A stretch of 64,000 nt of DNA from Xanthobacteraceae bacterium (GTDB lineage: Bacteria > Pseudomonadota > Alphaproteobacteria > Rhizobiales > Xanthobacteraceae), in contig JAIESC010000140.1 in NCBI GenBank assembly GCA_019746355.1, positions 17,844 through 81,843 on the forward strand. Reading direction: 5' to 3'. This document shows, one piece after another, positions 26,318 to 36,400 of the stretch (within the stretch, counting starts at the first letter, position 1; each line of letters opens with the position of its first letter). The position numbers and the translations under genes were made by a program. The notes below the pieces were generated by a model. The model was given only the letters and a program-made list of their open reading frames with translations, did not search any database and had not been told where the DNA came from.

Positions 26318-27298
26318 GTGGACGTCTTGAGAATGCGCCTTCGCGTTGCACCACTGGCGGCGATGGCGATCGCCGCCAGTGCGCTGTTCTGTTCGGCTGC
26401 CGTCGCACAGGAATATCCGTCGCGGCCGATCCGGGTGCTGGTGCCGGCCCAGCCCGGCGGCATCGGCGATATCCTTCCGCGCATCGTCGGGGCGAAGCTC
26501 GCGGAAACCGGCACCACGCTGATCGTCGAGAACCGCACCGGCGGCGCGGGTGTCATCGCGGCCGAGGCGGTCGCGAAGGCCGCGCCCGACGGCTATCTGC
26601 TGCTGATGGGCAATCAGGGCCAGCTTTCGATCCGCCCGCTGCTGGCGAAGCTGCCCTATGACGCGGCGAAGGATTTTTCGTTCGTCACCCTGATGGTGAC
26701 GGTGCCGAATATCCTCGTGGTGCATCCGTCCGTGCCGGCCAAAACGCTGCCGGAGCTGATCGCCTATGCCAAGGCCAATCCCGGGAAGCTCTCCTACGCC
26801 TCGCAGGGCATCGGCGCGTCCGGCCACATTGCCGGCGAGCTTCTGAAACTCGCCGCGGGCGTGGAGATCACCCACGTGCCGTACCGCGGCGCGGCCCCCG
26901 CGGCCCAGGACCTCGCCGCGGGCCATGTCAGCATGATGTTCGACGTGGTGTCGCTCGCGCTCGGGCCGATCAAATCCGGCGCGGTGCGCGCGCTCGGCGT
27001 CGCATCGAAAGAGCGCGTCGCCGTGCTGCCCGATGTGCCGACCATGGCGGAAGGCGACCATCCGATGGAGGTGGGCGCATGGTTCGGCCTGCTTGCGCCC
27101 GCCGGCACGCCGCGGCCGGTGATCGACTGGCTCAACCAGGAAAGCCGGAAGGCGCTGTCCACTGCCGAAGCCCGTGAGAAATTCGTCGCGCAAGGCGCGA
27201 CCATGCCGCTCGGCACGCCGGAGGAGTTTCGCGATTTCGTCGCGGCGCAGACCGCGCGGTTTGCCGACGTCATCCAGCGCGCCGGCATCAGGGAGTAG
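26318..27298 (+). CDS. TTT family solute-binding protein, tandem paralogue
   Basis: A 326-residue Bug protein, paralogous to the preceding gene and 14 bp downstream of it. Signal peptide ends FCSAAVAQ; EYPSRPIRVLVPAQPGG and GVIAAEAVAKAAPDGYLL follow. GTG at 26318 is used; an ATG at 26333 (MRLRVAPL) gives a more conventional signal peptide. Its last 11 bases overlap the end of the convergent MFS gene. Divergence is greatest in the ligand-facing N-terminal loops, so the two proteins probably bind different acids. Confidence 0.88.
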   Translation: MDVLRMRLRVAPLAAMAIAASALFCSAAVAQEYPSRPIRVLVPAQPGGIGDILPRIVGAKLAETGTTLIVENRTGGAGVIAAEAVAKAAPDGYLLLMGNQGQLSIRPLLAKLPYDAAKDFSFVTLMVTVPNILVVHPSVPAKTLPELIAYAKANPGKLSYASQGIGASGHIAGELLKLAAGVEITHVPYRGAAPAAQDLAAGHVSMMFDVVSLALGPIKSGAVRALGVASKERVAVLPDVPTMAEGDHPMEVGAWFGLLAPAGTPRPVIDWLNQESRKALSTAEAREKFVAQGATMPLGTPEEFRDFVAAQTARFADVIQRAGIRE

Positions 27299-28499
27299 AC
27301 GCGCGTCCGGTGCGCTTCAGCAGGTACGGAACTAAGCCCGCGATCAGGGTGAGCGAGCCGCACAGCAGCGTGACCACGAGCATCGGCCGCGGCGTGCCGT
27401 CGGCAAGATGGCCGTAAAGCTGCGACGAGATCGCGGCGCACAGGTTCTGCAGGAACACGCCGATGCCCGCCGCCGTGCCGGCAAGCCGCGGAATCTCCGA
27501 CATCGCCGCGGCCTGGCCGTAGGGCATCGCAAGACCCTGCGCCATGGTGATGAAGAAACCGGGAATGAAGAAGGCGAGCGGCACGACGAGGCCCGACAAC
27601 AGCGTCACCGCCTGCGCGGTCACCGTCACGATCGCGAGCAGCGAGCCGGCCAGCACCATCGTCTCGGTCGAGAAGCGCGTGCCAAGCCGGGTTGAGATGA
27701 AATTGCCGGTGAAGAACCCCACCGGGAACATGATGAAATAGAGCCCGAACTCGGTCGCTGGCCGGTGCAGCAGCTCGGACATCAGCGAGGCGGACGCCAC
27801 TGCCATGACCATGAACGTCCCGGTGTTGAAGCCGGACTGGAACACGAAGCCGTTGAAGCGCAAACGGCGGAACAGCGCGCCATAGCTCGCGGCCACACTC
27901 TCCTGCGACTTGACCCGGCTGGCCGGCGGCAGCGTTTCGGCCATCACCAGCCAGGCCAGAACGGTAATCGCGCCGCCTGCGATCAGCGCAAAGCCGAACA
28001 CGCTGCGCCAGCCGAAGGCGTCGATCAGAAGGCCGCCCATGAACGGCGACACCATCGGTCCGAGCGTGCCGAACATGGTGAGGTAGGCGATGGCCTTGAC
28101 CAGCTGCTCGGCGCGGAACGCGTCGCGGGCAATGGCGCGCACCAGCGTCAGCGAACAGCCTGCGCCGATCGCCTGGATCAGGCGGCCCGCCACCAGCGCG
28201 TTCGCGGTCTCGGCAATGGCCGAGACGATGCTGCCGATCAGAAACAGCACCAGACCCGACAGCAGCACCGGCCGGCGGCCGTAGCGGTCCGACAGCGAGC
28301 CGTAGAACAGCGTGGCGAAGGCCATGCCGAACAGAGAGATGCTGAAGGTGAGCTGGGCGTGCGCATCGGTGAGCCCCAGCGCGGCCTTGACCGCGGGAAT
28401 CACCGGAAAGAACAGATGCACCGCGAGCGGCGTGATCAGCGCGGTGAGGCCCAGCGCGAGGATGAAAAGTTTGCCCGGCGGGCGCTTGGTCGGCTCCAT
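27288..28499 (-). CDS. MFS transporter, Bcr/CflA drug-resistance subfamily
   Basis: A 403-residue permease with twelve predicted membrane helices. The MFS signature GSLSDRYGRRPVLLSG lies between helices 2 and 3. The motif-C-like stretch TMFGTLGPMVSPFMGG of drug:H+ antiporters is in helix 5, as in Bcr/CflA exporters. It may export a drug or a pathway intermediate. It runs head to tail with the amidohydrolase and aldolase genes downstream of them on the minus strand (6-bp gap), so the three form an operon. Confidence 0.87.
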   Translation of the reverse strand: MEPTKRPPGKLFILALGLTALITPLAVHLFFPVIPAVKAALGLTDAHAQLTFSISLFGMAFATLFYGSLSDRYGRRPVLLSGLVLFLIGSIVSAIAETANALVAGRLIQAIGAGCSLTLVRAIARDAFRAEQLVKAIAYLTMFGTLGPMVSPFMGGLLIDAFGWRSVFGFALIAGGAITVLAWLVMAETLPPASRVKSQESVAASYGALFRRLRFNGFVFQSGFNTGTFMVMAVASASLMSELLHRPATEFGLYFIMFPVGFFTGNFISTRLGTRFSTETMVLAGSLLAIVTVTAQAVTLLSGLVVPLAFFIPGFFITMAQGLAMPYGQAAAMSEIPRLAGTAAGIGVFLQNLCAAISSQLYGHLADGTPRPMLVVTLLCGSLTLIAGLVPYLLKRTGRASTP

Positions 28500-28505
28500 C
28501 GCGAA

Positions 28506-29450
28506 CTACGCAAACTCCGGGAACAGCCGCAGCGCGTTGCCGCGGTCGATGGCGGCGCGCTGCGCGAGCGTGATGGCGTCAAGCGCTTGGTAGGTCTTCA
28601 TCGCCTCGGACGTCACATTGGTGTTGGCGAACGGCCAGTCGGTGCCGAACACGATCTGATCGGGAGCCGCGACATTCTCGAGGCAGCCCCAGGTCTGCGC
28701 GCCCGGCGAGAGCGCGTTGTCGTACCAGAAGCGGCGCAACAGCGCGAACACCTCGTCCTTCGAGAGCTGCTTCAGGCGCTTGTCGATCGTCGGCGAGACC
28801 GACAATCGCCAGGAGAAATACGGCACCAGCCCGCCGGCATGCGGCAGGATGAAACGGATGCGCGGATAGCGCTCAAGCGCGCCGCCGAACATCAGGTTCA
28901 CCACCGCGCGCGTGGTGTCGAACAGATATTCCATCATGAAGAACGGCCAGGGCAGCTTCACGTCCTTGCTCAGCGGATGGGTGCCGGGATGCACGAACAC
29001 CACGCCGTCACGGGCGTTCAGCGCCTCCATCACCGGATCGAACCTCGGATCGCCGAGGAAGATGCCGTCATAGCTTGCGAACAGGCTGACGCCGGAGAAC
29101 TTCAGCGTGTCGAGGCAATAGCCGATCTCGTCCACCGCGTGGCGGACGTCCCACATCGACACCGTGCCGAATGCGCCGAAGCGCTTGCCGTGCCTGGCAT
29201 TCAGCTCCGCCGAATAGTCGTTGCAGCGCCGCGCCAACGCCTTGGCCGCGTCGGGCTTGCAGAACTGCACGCCGGGCTGGCCGAGCGACAACAACGCCGT
29301 GGCGATGCCGAACCGGTCCATGACCTCCAGCGCCAGCTCCGGCGACCAGTCCGGATAGCGGCCGATCGCCGGGCCAGAGCCCGCCGCATAGACCATGTCC
29401 GCATAGAACTGCGGGATCATGTGAAAGTGGACGTCGATCCGTCCAGCCAT
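28506..29450 (-). CDS. Amidohydrolase family protein (ACMSD-like)
   Basis: A 314-residue metal-dependent hydrolase or decarboxylase. Metal motif DVHFHM lies at residues 6-11, a second His in FVHPGTHP, a third in ILPHAGG, and the Asp in VFGTDWPFANTN. This matches 2-amino-3-carboxymuconate 6-semialdehyde decarboxylase-like amidohydrolases, which decarboxylate or hydrolyse aromatic-ring products. The ATG at 29450 lies 2 bp after the aldolase gene stop. With the class II aldolase and a permease it suggests degradation of a ring-derived acid. Confidence 0.87.
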   Translation of the reverse strand: MAGRIDVHFHMIPQFYADMVYAAGSGPAIGRYPDWSPELALEVMDRFGIATALLSLGQPGVQFCKPDAAKALARRCNDYSAELNARHGKRFGAFGTVSMWDVRHAVDEIGYCLDTLKFSGVSLFASYDGIFLGDPRFDPVMEALNARDGVVFVHPGTHPLSKDVKLPWPFFMMEYLFDTTRAVVNLMFGGALERYPRIRFILPHAGGLVPYFSWRLSVSPTIDKRLKQLSKDEVFALLRRFWYDNALSPGAQTWGCLENVAAPDQIVFGTDWPFANTNVTSEAMKTYQALDAITLAQRAAIDRGNALRLFPEFA

Positions 29451-29452
29451 CC

Positions 29453-30193
29453 TCACACCCCGCCTCCGCTCTCGGCCAGCATCTCGCCGCAGCCGGCACG
29501 GCGCGCCCAGTATTCCCAGCCGCGCTGCATTTCCGGCGAGCCGGCGCGGAAGCGGTTGCGCGTCCTGATCTCGCCCTCCGACAGCGCCTTGAACTCGCCC
29601 ATCCGCATGGCGGCGAGCAGGATGCGGGCGTTGCGCGGCAGATACACCGACATCCGCACGAGCTTGAGCAGGCCTTCGGCCGCGGCCGAAAAGCCGTGGC
29701 CGCGCATCAGCACGACCGCGTTCGGCCCCAGCACGCGGGCCATATCGCGGCCCTGCTCCATGTTGATCACCAGCAGGTTGGTCTCGTCGCCGAACTTTTC
29801 CGCGATATCCCATACCGGCACGTGCGCGCCCATGTCGCTCGCCACATGCGCGACGCAGCACAGCGGCGTCTTCGAGATGCTGAACGGCAGGACATCCTCG
29901 GCGTGCGAGTGAACCACCGCGTTGATCTCGGGTCGCGCCTCATAGATCGCGCCATGGATGAAGCGCTCGAGGTAGGCCGGCCGCGTGTCGCTCACCGGCG
30001 TGCCGTCGAGGCGGAACTCGATGATGTCGTCGCGGGTGACGAATTCCGGGCTGAGCGAGCGCGACAGGAGATAGTGGTCCGGCTTCTGCGGATGACGGAT
30101 GCTGACATGGCCATAGGCGTCGACCACGTCCTCCTTCGCCAGAATCCGGTTGGCGATCACCAGATCGCCCACCGCACGCGCCAGATCGTCCAT
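29453..30193 (-). CDS. Class II aldolase/adducin family protein
   Basis: A 246-residue zinc-dependent aldolase-fold protein. Features are NRILAKEDVVDAYGHVSIR at residues ~15-33, the Zn histidines in VVHSHAEDVLPFS, and a third in VLMRGHGFS. Members include fuculose-phosphate aldolase and decarboxylases of hydroxy acids. The substrate is not readable. It is the first gene of a three-gene unit with the amidohydrolase and MFS permease. The repeat at 30330-30432 lies upstream. Confidence 0.87.
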   Translation of the reverse strand: MDDLARAVGDLVIANRILAKEDVVDAYGHVSIRHPQKPDHYLLSRSLSPEFVTRDDIIEFRLDGTPVSDTRPAYLERFIHGAIYEARPEINAVVHSHAEDVLPFSISKTPLCCVAHVASDMGAHVPVWDIAEKFGDETNLLVINMEQGRDMARVLGPNAVVLMRGHGFSAAAEGLLKLVRMSVYLPRNARILLAAMRMGEFKALSEGEIRTRNRFRAGSPEMQRGWEYWARRAGCGEMLAESGGGV

Positions 30194-30329
30194 GCCGTCC
30201 TCCCGGGCTCACGCCCGGGCAACCGCGAGCGCGTTGCCGCGCACGTTAACGGAACGACGAAATGGAGTCTTGAGGAATGGCCGCGAATGCCGGCAGGGCT
30301 GGCATTCGCGTCAAGCGCGGCGCAGCTTC

Positions 30330-30432
30330 GTAGCCCGCATGGAGCGAAGCGGAATGCGGGACCGCCGTCCCGGATTTCGCCATAGCGTGTCGAAGACGCG
30401 CGTAAACGCGCTTATCGCTTCATCCGGGCTAC
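30330..30432. repeat. Palindromic repeat GTAGCCCG...CGGGCTAC carrying a 37-bp module
   Basis: GTAGCCCG at 30330 and CGGGCTAC ending at 30432 are inverted ends. Between them at 30381-30417 lies a 37-bp module (CATAGC...CTTATCG) also found at 50454-50490 and, inverted, at 53383-53418 inside unrelated repeats. The element sits just past the end of the giant TPR gene and could act as a transcription end. Confidence 0.7.
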
Positions 30433-30447
30433 AGCGCCGTGACGTGC

Positions 30448-33400
30448 CTACCGCCAGAAGCTGAACCGGCCGCCGGCCTGCACGCCGACCTTGGAGAACT
30501 CGTCGGCGATGCTCGGCTTGATGCCCTTGGCCACCTCGAAGTCGGCGTTGCTCGCCTCGACGTCGCCCTTCATCAGCTTCGCGACACCGCGACCGTAGAG
30601 CGCCGCCGGCGCGTTCGGGTTGAGCTTCAGCGCCTCGTCGTAGTCGGTCAGCGCCTGTTCCGGCTGGCCCATCTTGAGATAGGCCATGCCGCGATTGTCG
30701 AGCGCCGAAGCGTTGTTGGGCTTGAGGTTGAGCGAGGCGCTGCAGTCCTCCACCGCGGCCTTCAGGTCGCCGACGATGGCACGGGCGCCGCAACGCCGGT
30801 TGAGCGCCTCGGCGTTGTCGGGCTGAAGCTTGATCGCCTGGTTGTAGTACTGGATCGCCTGCTTGTAGTCGCGCGTGCCGTAGAAGATGTTGGCACGGTT
30901 GTAGTGGGCCACCGCCGGTGCGGCGTTGTTCTTGATGGTCTGGTTGACCTCCTGGATCACGCGGTCGTCGTCGCGGCGGTTTTCGTAAGCGCTGGCCCGG
31001 TTATTCGGCGGGATCGCAAAGCTCGCCGCGCTGCGGACCATCGCGTCGGTGTCTGGCGTCGCCATGTCGAAGTCGCGCTTGTCGTAGCTCGTGATGCCGC
31101 GCTCGCGGAACGCGCCCGCCGCGTTCGGATTGAGCTTGATCGCGGCGTTGAGGTCGGTCGAGGCGCGATCGAACTCGCGCTTGTCGTAATAGGCGATGCC
31201 GCGGTTGTAGAGCGCCAGCGCATAGTTCGGATCGAGCTTGATCGCCTGCTGATAGTCGGCGATGGCGCGGTCGGTGTCGCCCTTGTTCCGGTAGGCGAAG
31301 CCGCGGTTGTTGTAGACCAGCGGATCGTTCGGGTTGAGCTTGAGCGACTGGTTGAAGTCGGCGATGGCGCGGTCGTAGTCGCGCTTATCGTCGTAGGCGA
31401 GGCCGCGGCTGTTGTAGGCAGCCGCGTAGCTCGGCTCGAGCTTGATCGCCGCGGTCTGATCGGCAATCGCGCGGTCGTATTCCTTCTTCAGGAAATAGGC
31501 GTTGCCGCGGTTGTAGAGCGCAACCGTGTAGTTCGGATCGAGCTTCAGCGCCGCGTCGAAATCCGCCACCGCGCGGTCGGGATCGCCCTTGTTGCGCCAG
31601 GCGAAGCCACGGTTGTGGAAGGCGCGCGGATCCTTCGGATCGAGCTTGATCGCCTGGTCGAGGTCAGCGATGGCGCGGTCCATATCGCCCTTCATGCCGA
31701 ACGCCGCACCGCGGTTGTTGAAGCCGATCGCCATGCCCGGGTCGAGCTTCACCGCCTGATCGAAGCTCGCCAGCGCCTTGTCGATCTCGCCGCGGCTGCG
31801 ATAGCCGAGGCCGAGGTTGTTGAACGCCGCCGCGTTCTTCGGCTCGATCTGAGCGACGCGGGCGAAATCGGCAAGCGCCCGGTCGAGCTCGCCCTTCTCG
31901 CGCAGCACCAGGCCGCGGTTGTAGAGCGCGAGCGCGTAGTTCGCATTGAGCTTGATCGCCTGGTCGAGGTCGGCCATGGCGCGGTCGTAGTCCTTCTTCT
32001 CGTAGTAGGCGTTGCCGCGGTTGAAGTAGGCGGCCGCCTGGTTGGCATCGAGCTTGATCGCCGCCTCGTAGTCGGCCGCGGCCTTGGCCATGTCGCCCTT
32101 CACCCGGTAGGCGTAGCCGCGATTGTTCAGCGCCAGCGCATCGCTCGGGTTGAGCTTCAGCGCCTGATCGAAATCGGCGATGGCGCGGTCGGTGTCGCCC
32201 TTCACGCCGTAGGCGACGCCGCGGTCGTAGTAGGCGACCGCAAGGCCCGGATTGAGCTTGATGGCCTGCTCGAGGTCGGCGATGGCGCGGTCGAACTCGC
32301 GTTTCGTGAGGTAAGCGTTGCCGCGCGCATAGAGCGCCGCCATGTGGCTCGGGTTGTGTCTGATCGCCGCCTCGAAGTCGGCAATCGCCCGGTCGAGCTC
32401 GCCGCGGTTCCGCAAGGTCAGGCCGCGGTTATAGAACGCAAGCGCGTTGCGCGGATCGAGCTTGATCGCCTGGTCGAAGTCCGCCACCGCCCTGTCGAAA
32501 TCGCCGCGCGCGCCATAGACGAGGCCGCGGTCGCTCAACGCCAGCGCGTAGTTCGGGTTGAGCTTCAGCGCCTGGTTCTGGTCGGCGATGGCGCGGTCGA
32601 TGTCGCGCTTGTTGGCGAAAGCATTGCCGCGGTTGTGATAGACGACCGGATCGCTCGGGTTGAGCTTGATCGCCTCGTTGTAGCTTTCGATGGCGCGGTC
32701 GTACTCGCCCTTGTCGTAATAGGCGTTGCCGCGGTTGTAGTGCGCGAACGCGTAGGTCGGGTTGATCTGGATCGCCTGCTCGTAGTCGGCGAGCGCCCGG
32801 CCGGCATCGCCCTTCACGCTGAAGGCGACGCCGCGGTTGACGTAGGCCGGCGCGCCCTTGGTGTCGAGCGTGATGGCCTGGTCGAAATCCTTGATCGCGC
32901 GGTCGAGCTCGCCCTTGGCGCCGTACGCCAGGCCGCGATCGTTGAACGCCCGCGATGCATTGCCGTCGAGCTTGATCGCCTGATCGAGATCGGCAATCGC
33001 CTTGTCGTAGTCGCGCTGGCGCGCCAGCGCATTGCCGCGGTTGTGATAGGCGAGCGCGATCTTGCCGTCGAGCTTGATCGCTTGCGAGAAGTCGGCGATG
33101 GCGCGATCGAAGTCCTGCCGGCCGTAATGCGCCATGCCGCGGTTGTAGTAGGCGAACGCATCCTTCGGATCGAGCTTGATCGTGGTGTCGAAGTCGGCGA
33201 GCGCGCGGTCGTAGTCGCGGCGCTCATAGTGCGTCAGGCCGCGATCGTAGTAGGCCAGCGCGCTGCGCGGATCGAGCTTGATCGCCTGATCGAAGTCGGT
33301 CAGCGCACGGTCGAGGTCGCGCTTGCCGTAATGCGCGTTGCCGCGGTTGTAATAGGCCGGCGCGTGATTGGGGTTGATCCGGACCGACTGGTTGAAGTCG

Positions 33401-36400
33401 GCGAGCGCCCTGTCGAACTCGCCCTTGGAAGCCGCCTCCAGGCCGCGGTCGTTGTAGGCGAGCGCGAAGCTCGGGTTGATCCTGAGCTGCTTCGGCGGCT
33501 CGGCGGCGCCCCGGTCGTAGCCGAGCTGCCGGTTGGCGCGGTCCTTCGGATCGGCCGCGACCGTCATCTTGACGTCGAGCTTGACGAGCTGCTCGAAGTC
33601 GGCGATCGCGCGCTCGTAGTCGTTCTTGTCGTAGCGCGCGACGCCGCGGTCGTGCAGCGCCAGCACGTTGGCGGGGTCGAGCGCGATCACCTGATCGAAG
33701 CTGGCGATGGCGCGGTCGAAGTCGAGCTTGTCGTAATGCGTCGTGCCGCGGTTGTAGAGCGCGACCGCGTACTTCGCATCGAGCTTGATCGCCGCGTCGA
33801 AGTCGGCGATCGCGCGCTCCGCCTGGCCCTTGTTGCGGTAGGCGACGCCGCGGTTGTTCAGCGCGACGGCGTTGCTCGGATCGAGCTTGACGACCTGGTC
33901 GAAGTCCTTGATGGCGCGGTCGCTGTCGCCCTTGGCGCCGTAGGCGATGGCACGGTCGTTGTAGGCGGCGAAATTGTTGGAATCGAGCTTCATCGCCTGG
34001 GTCAGGTCGGCGATCGCGCGGTCGTAGTCGCCGCGGTCGTGCTGGGCCAGGCCGCGATTGTGGAACGCCGCCGCGAAGCCCGGATTGATCCTGATGGCGC
34101 GGTCGAAGTCCGCCACCGCGCGCTCGTTGTCGCCGCGGGCGCGATGGGCCAGGCCGCGATTGTGGAAGGCGATGTCGAAGTTCGGATTGTGCCGCACCGC
34201 CTGATCGAAGTCGGCGATGGCGCGGTCGGCGCGGCCCTTGGCGAGGTGGGCTGCGCCGCGTTCGTGATAGGCCACGGCGAAGCCCGGGTTGAGCTTGATC
34301 GCGGCGTCGAGGTCGGCAATGGCGCGGTCGAAGTCCCGCTTCGCCGCGAGCGCGCTGCCGCGGCTGTAGAGGCTCTGCGCGTCGTTCGGATTGAGCTTGA
34401 TCGCGGCATCGAAATCCTTGATCGCGCCGTCGAGATCGCCTTTGCCGCGCAGCATCTGGCCGCGGTGCGTGTAGGCCGTCTCATATTTCGGGTTGGCGGC
34501 GATCGCCGCCGAGAAATCGGCGATGGCCCGGTCGGTCTCGCCCTTCTCCCGGTAGATCAGGCCACGGTTGTTGAAGGCGATGTCGTATTTGGGATTGACC
34601 TTGACCGCCTGGTTGAAGTCCTCGATGGCGCGGTCGACGTCGCCGCGGGCCTTATAGGTCAGGCCGCGGTTGTTGTAGGCAATGTCGTAGTTCGGGTTGA
34701 GCCGGATCGCCTGGGTGAAATCGGCGATGGCGCGGTCGGTCTTGCCGGTCGCGGCATTGACCAGGCCGCGGTCGTTGTAGGCGCCGGCGAACTTGCCGTC
34801 GAGCCGGATCGCGTTGTCGAGATCGGCAAGCGCCCGACTGAAGTCCTGCCGGTTGCTGTAGGCCAGACCGCGGCTCGCATAAGCCGCCGCAAATTTCGGA
34901 TCGAGCTTGATCGCCTGATCGAAGTCGGCGATGGCGCGGCCGCTGTCGCCCTTGTCGCGATAAGCCAGGCCACGGTCGTGATACGGCTGCGGGCTGTTCG
35001 GGTTGAGCCGGATCGCCTGATTGAAATCCTCGATGGCGCGGTTGTAGTCGCGCTTGTCGTAATACGTCGTGCCGCGGTTGGCGTAGGCCGCCGCGAACTT
35101 CGGGTCGAGCTTGATCGCCTGCTCGAAGTCGGCAATCGCCTCGTCGCTCAGACCCCTGTTCCACAGCGCGAAGCCGCGATTGTTGTACGCCGCCGCGCTC
35201 TTCGGATTGATCTTGAGCGCCTGGCCGAAATCGGCGGCTGCGCGCTCGAAGTCGCGCCGATCGCGATAGATCGCGCCGCGGTTGACGTAGGCCTGCTCGT
35301 AGTTCGGATTGGCCTTGATCGCGGCGTCGAAGTCGGCGAGCGCGCGCTCGTGGTCGCGCTTGCCCTGATAGGCCTCGCCGCGATTGTTGAAGGCGACGGC
35401 GAACTTCGGATCGAGGCGGACCGCCTGATCGAAGTCCTGGATGCCGCGGTCGGTCTCGCCCTTGGCGAGGTAGGCGAGGCCGCGGATGTTGAACGCCAGC
35501 GGATAGTTCGGCCGGCCGTTGATCGCCTGGTTGAGGTCGTTGATGGCGCGGTCGTAGTCGCGCCGCTCGAAATAAGCGAGGCCGCGGCTGTAGTAGGTCG
35601 GCGCATAACCCGGGTTGATGCGGATCGCCTGCTCGTAGTCGGCGAGCGCCTTGTCGAACTCGCGGCGCTCCCAATAGGCGAGGCCGCGGTTATAGAACGC
35701 AAGCGCATTGCGCGCGTCCATGCGGATCGACTGGCTGAAGTCGGCCACGGCGCGGTCGAGGTCACCCTTGTCGCGGGCGGCGAGGCCGCGGTTGTAATAG
35801 GGCAGCGGGTTCTTCGGATCGAGCTTGATCGACCGGTCGAAGTCGGCGAGCGACTTGTCCATGTCGCCCATCGCCCGATAGGTCAGGCCGCGATTGTAGT
35901 AAGCGAGCGAATCCCGCGGATCGAGCTCGATGGCCTTGCTCAAATCGGTCACCGCCTTCTGGTAATCGTGGCGGTCGTAGTAGACGACGCCGCGATCGTA
36001 GTAGGCGAGCGCGTAGTTCGGATTGATCTTGAGCGCCTGGTTGTAGTCCTGGATGGCGCGATCGTAGTCGCGCTTGTCGTAGTAGGCGTTACCGCGGTTG
36101 TAGTAGGCCAGCGCGAAGTCCGGGCTGATCAGGATCGCCTGATCGTAGCTGTTGAGCGCGGCATCGGTCTCACCCTTGTTGCGATAGGCGAGACCGCGGT
36201 TGTTGAAGGCAAGCGAGTCCTTCGGATTGATCTGGATGGCCAGCTCGAAATCCTTGATCGCGCTGTCGGTTTCACCCTTCGACACATAAGCGAGGCCGCG
36301 GTCGTTGATCGCCGCACTGAAGCTCGAATTGATCTTGGTCGCCGCGTCGAAATCGCGAATCGCGCGGTCGTAGTCGCGCATGTCGCGATAGGCGAGGCCG

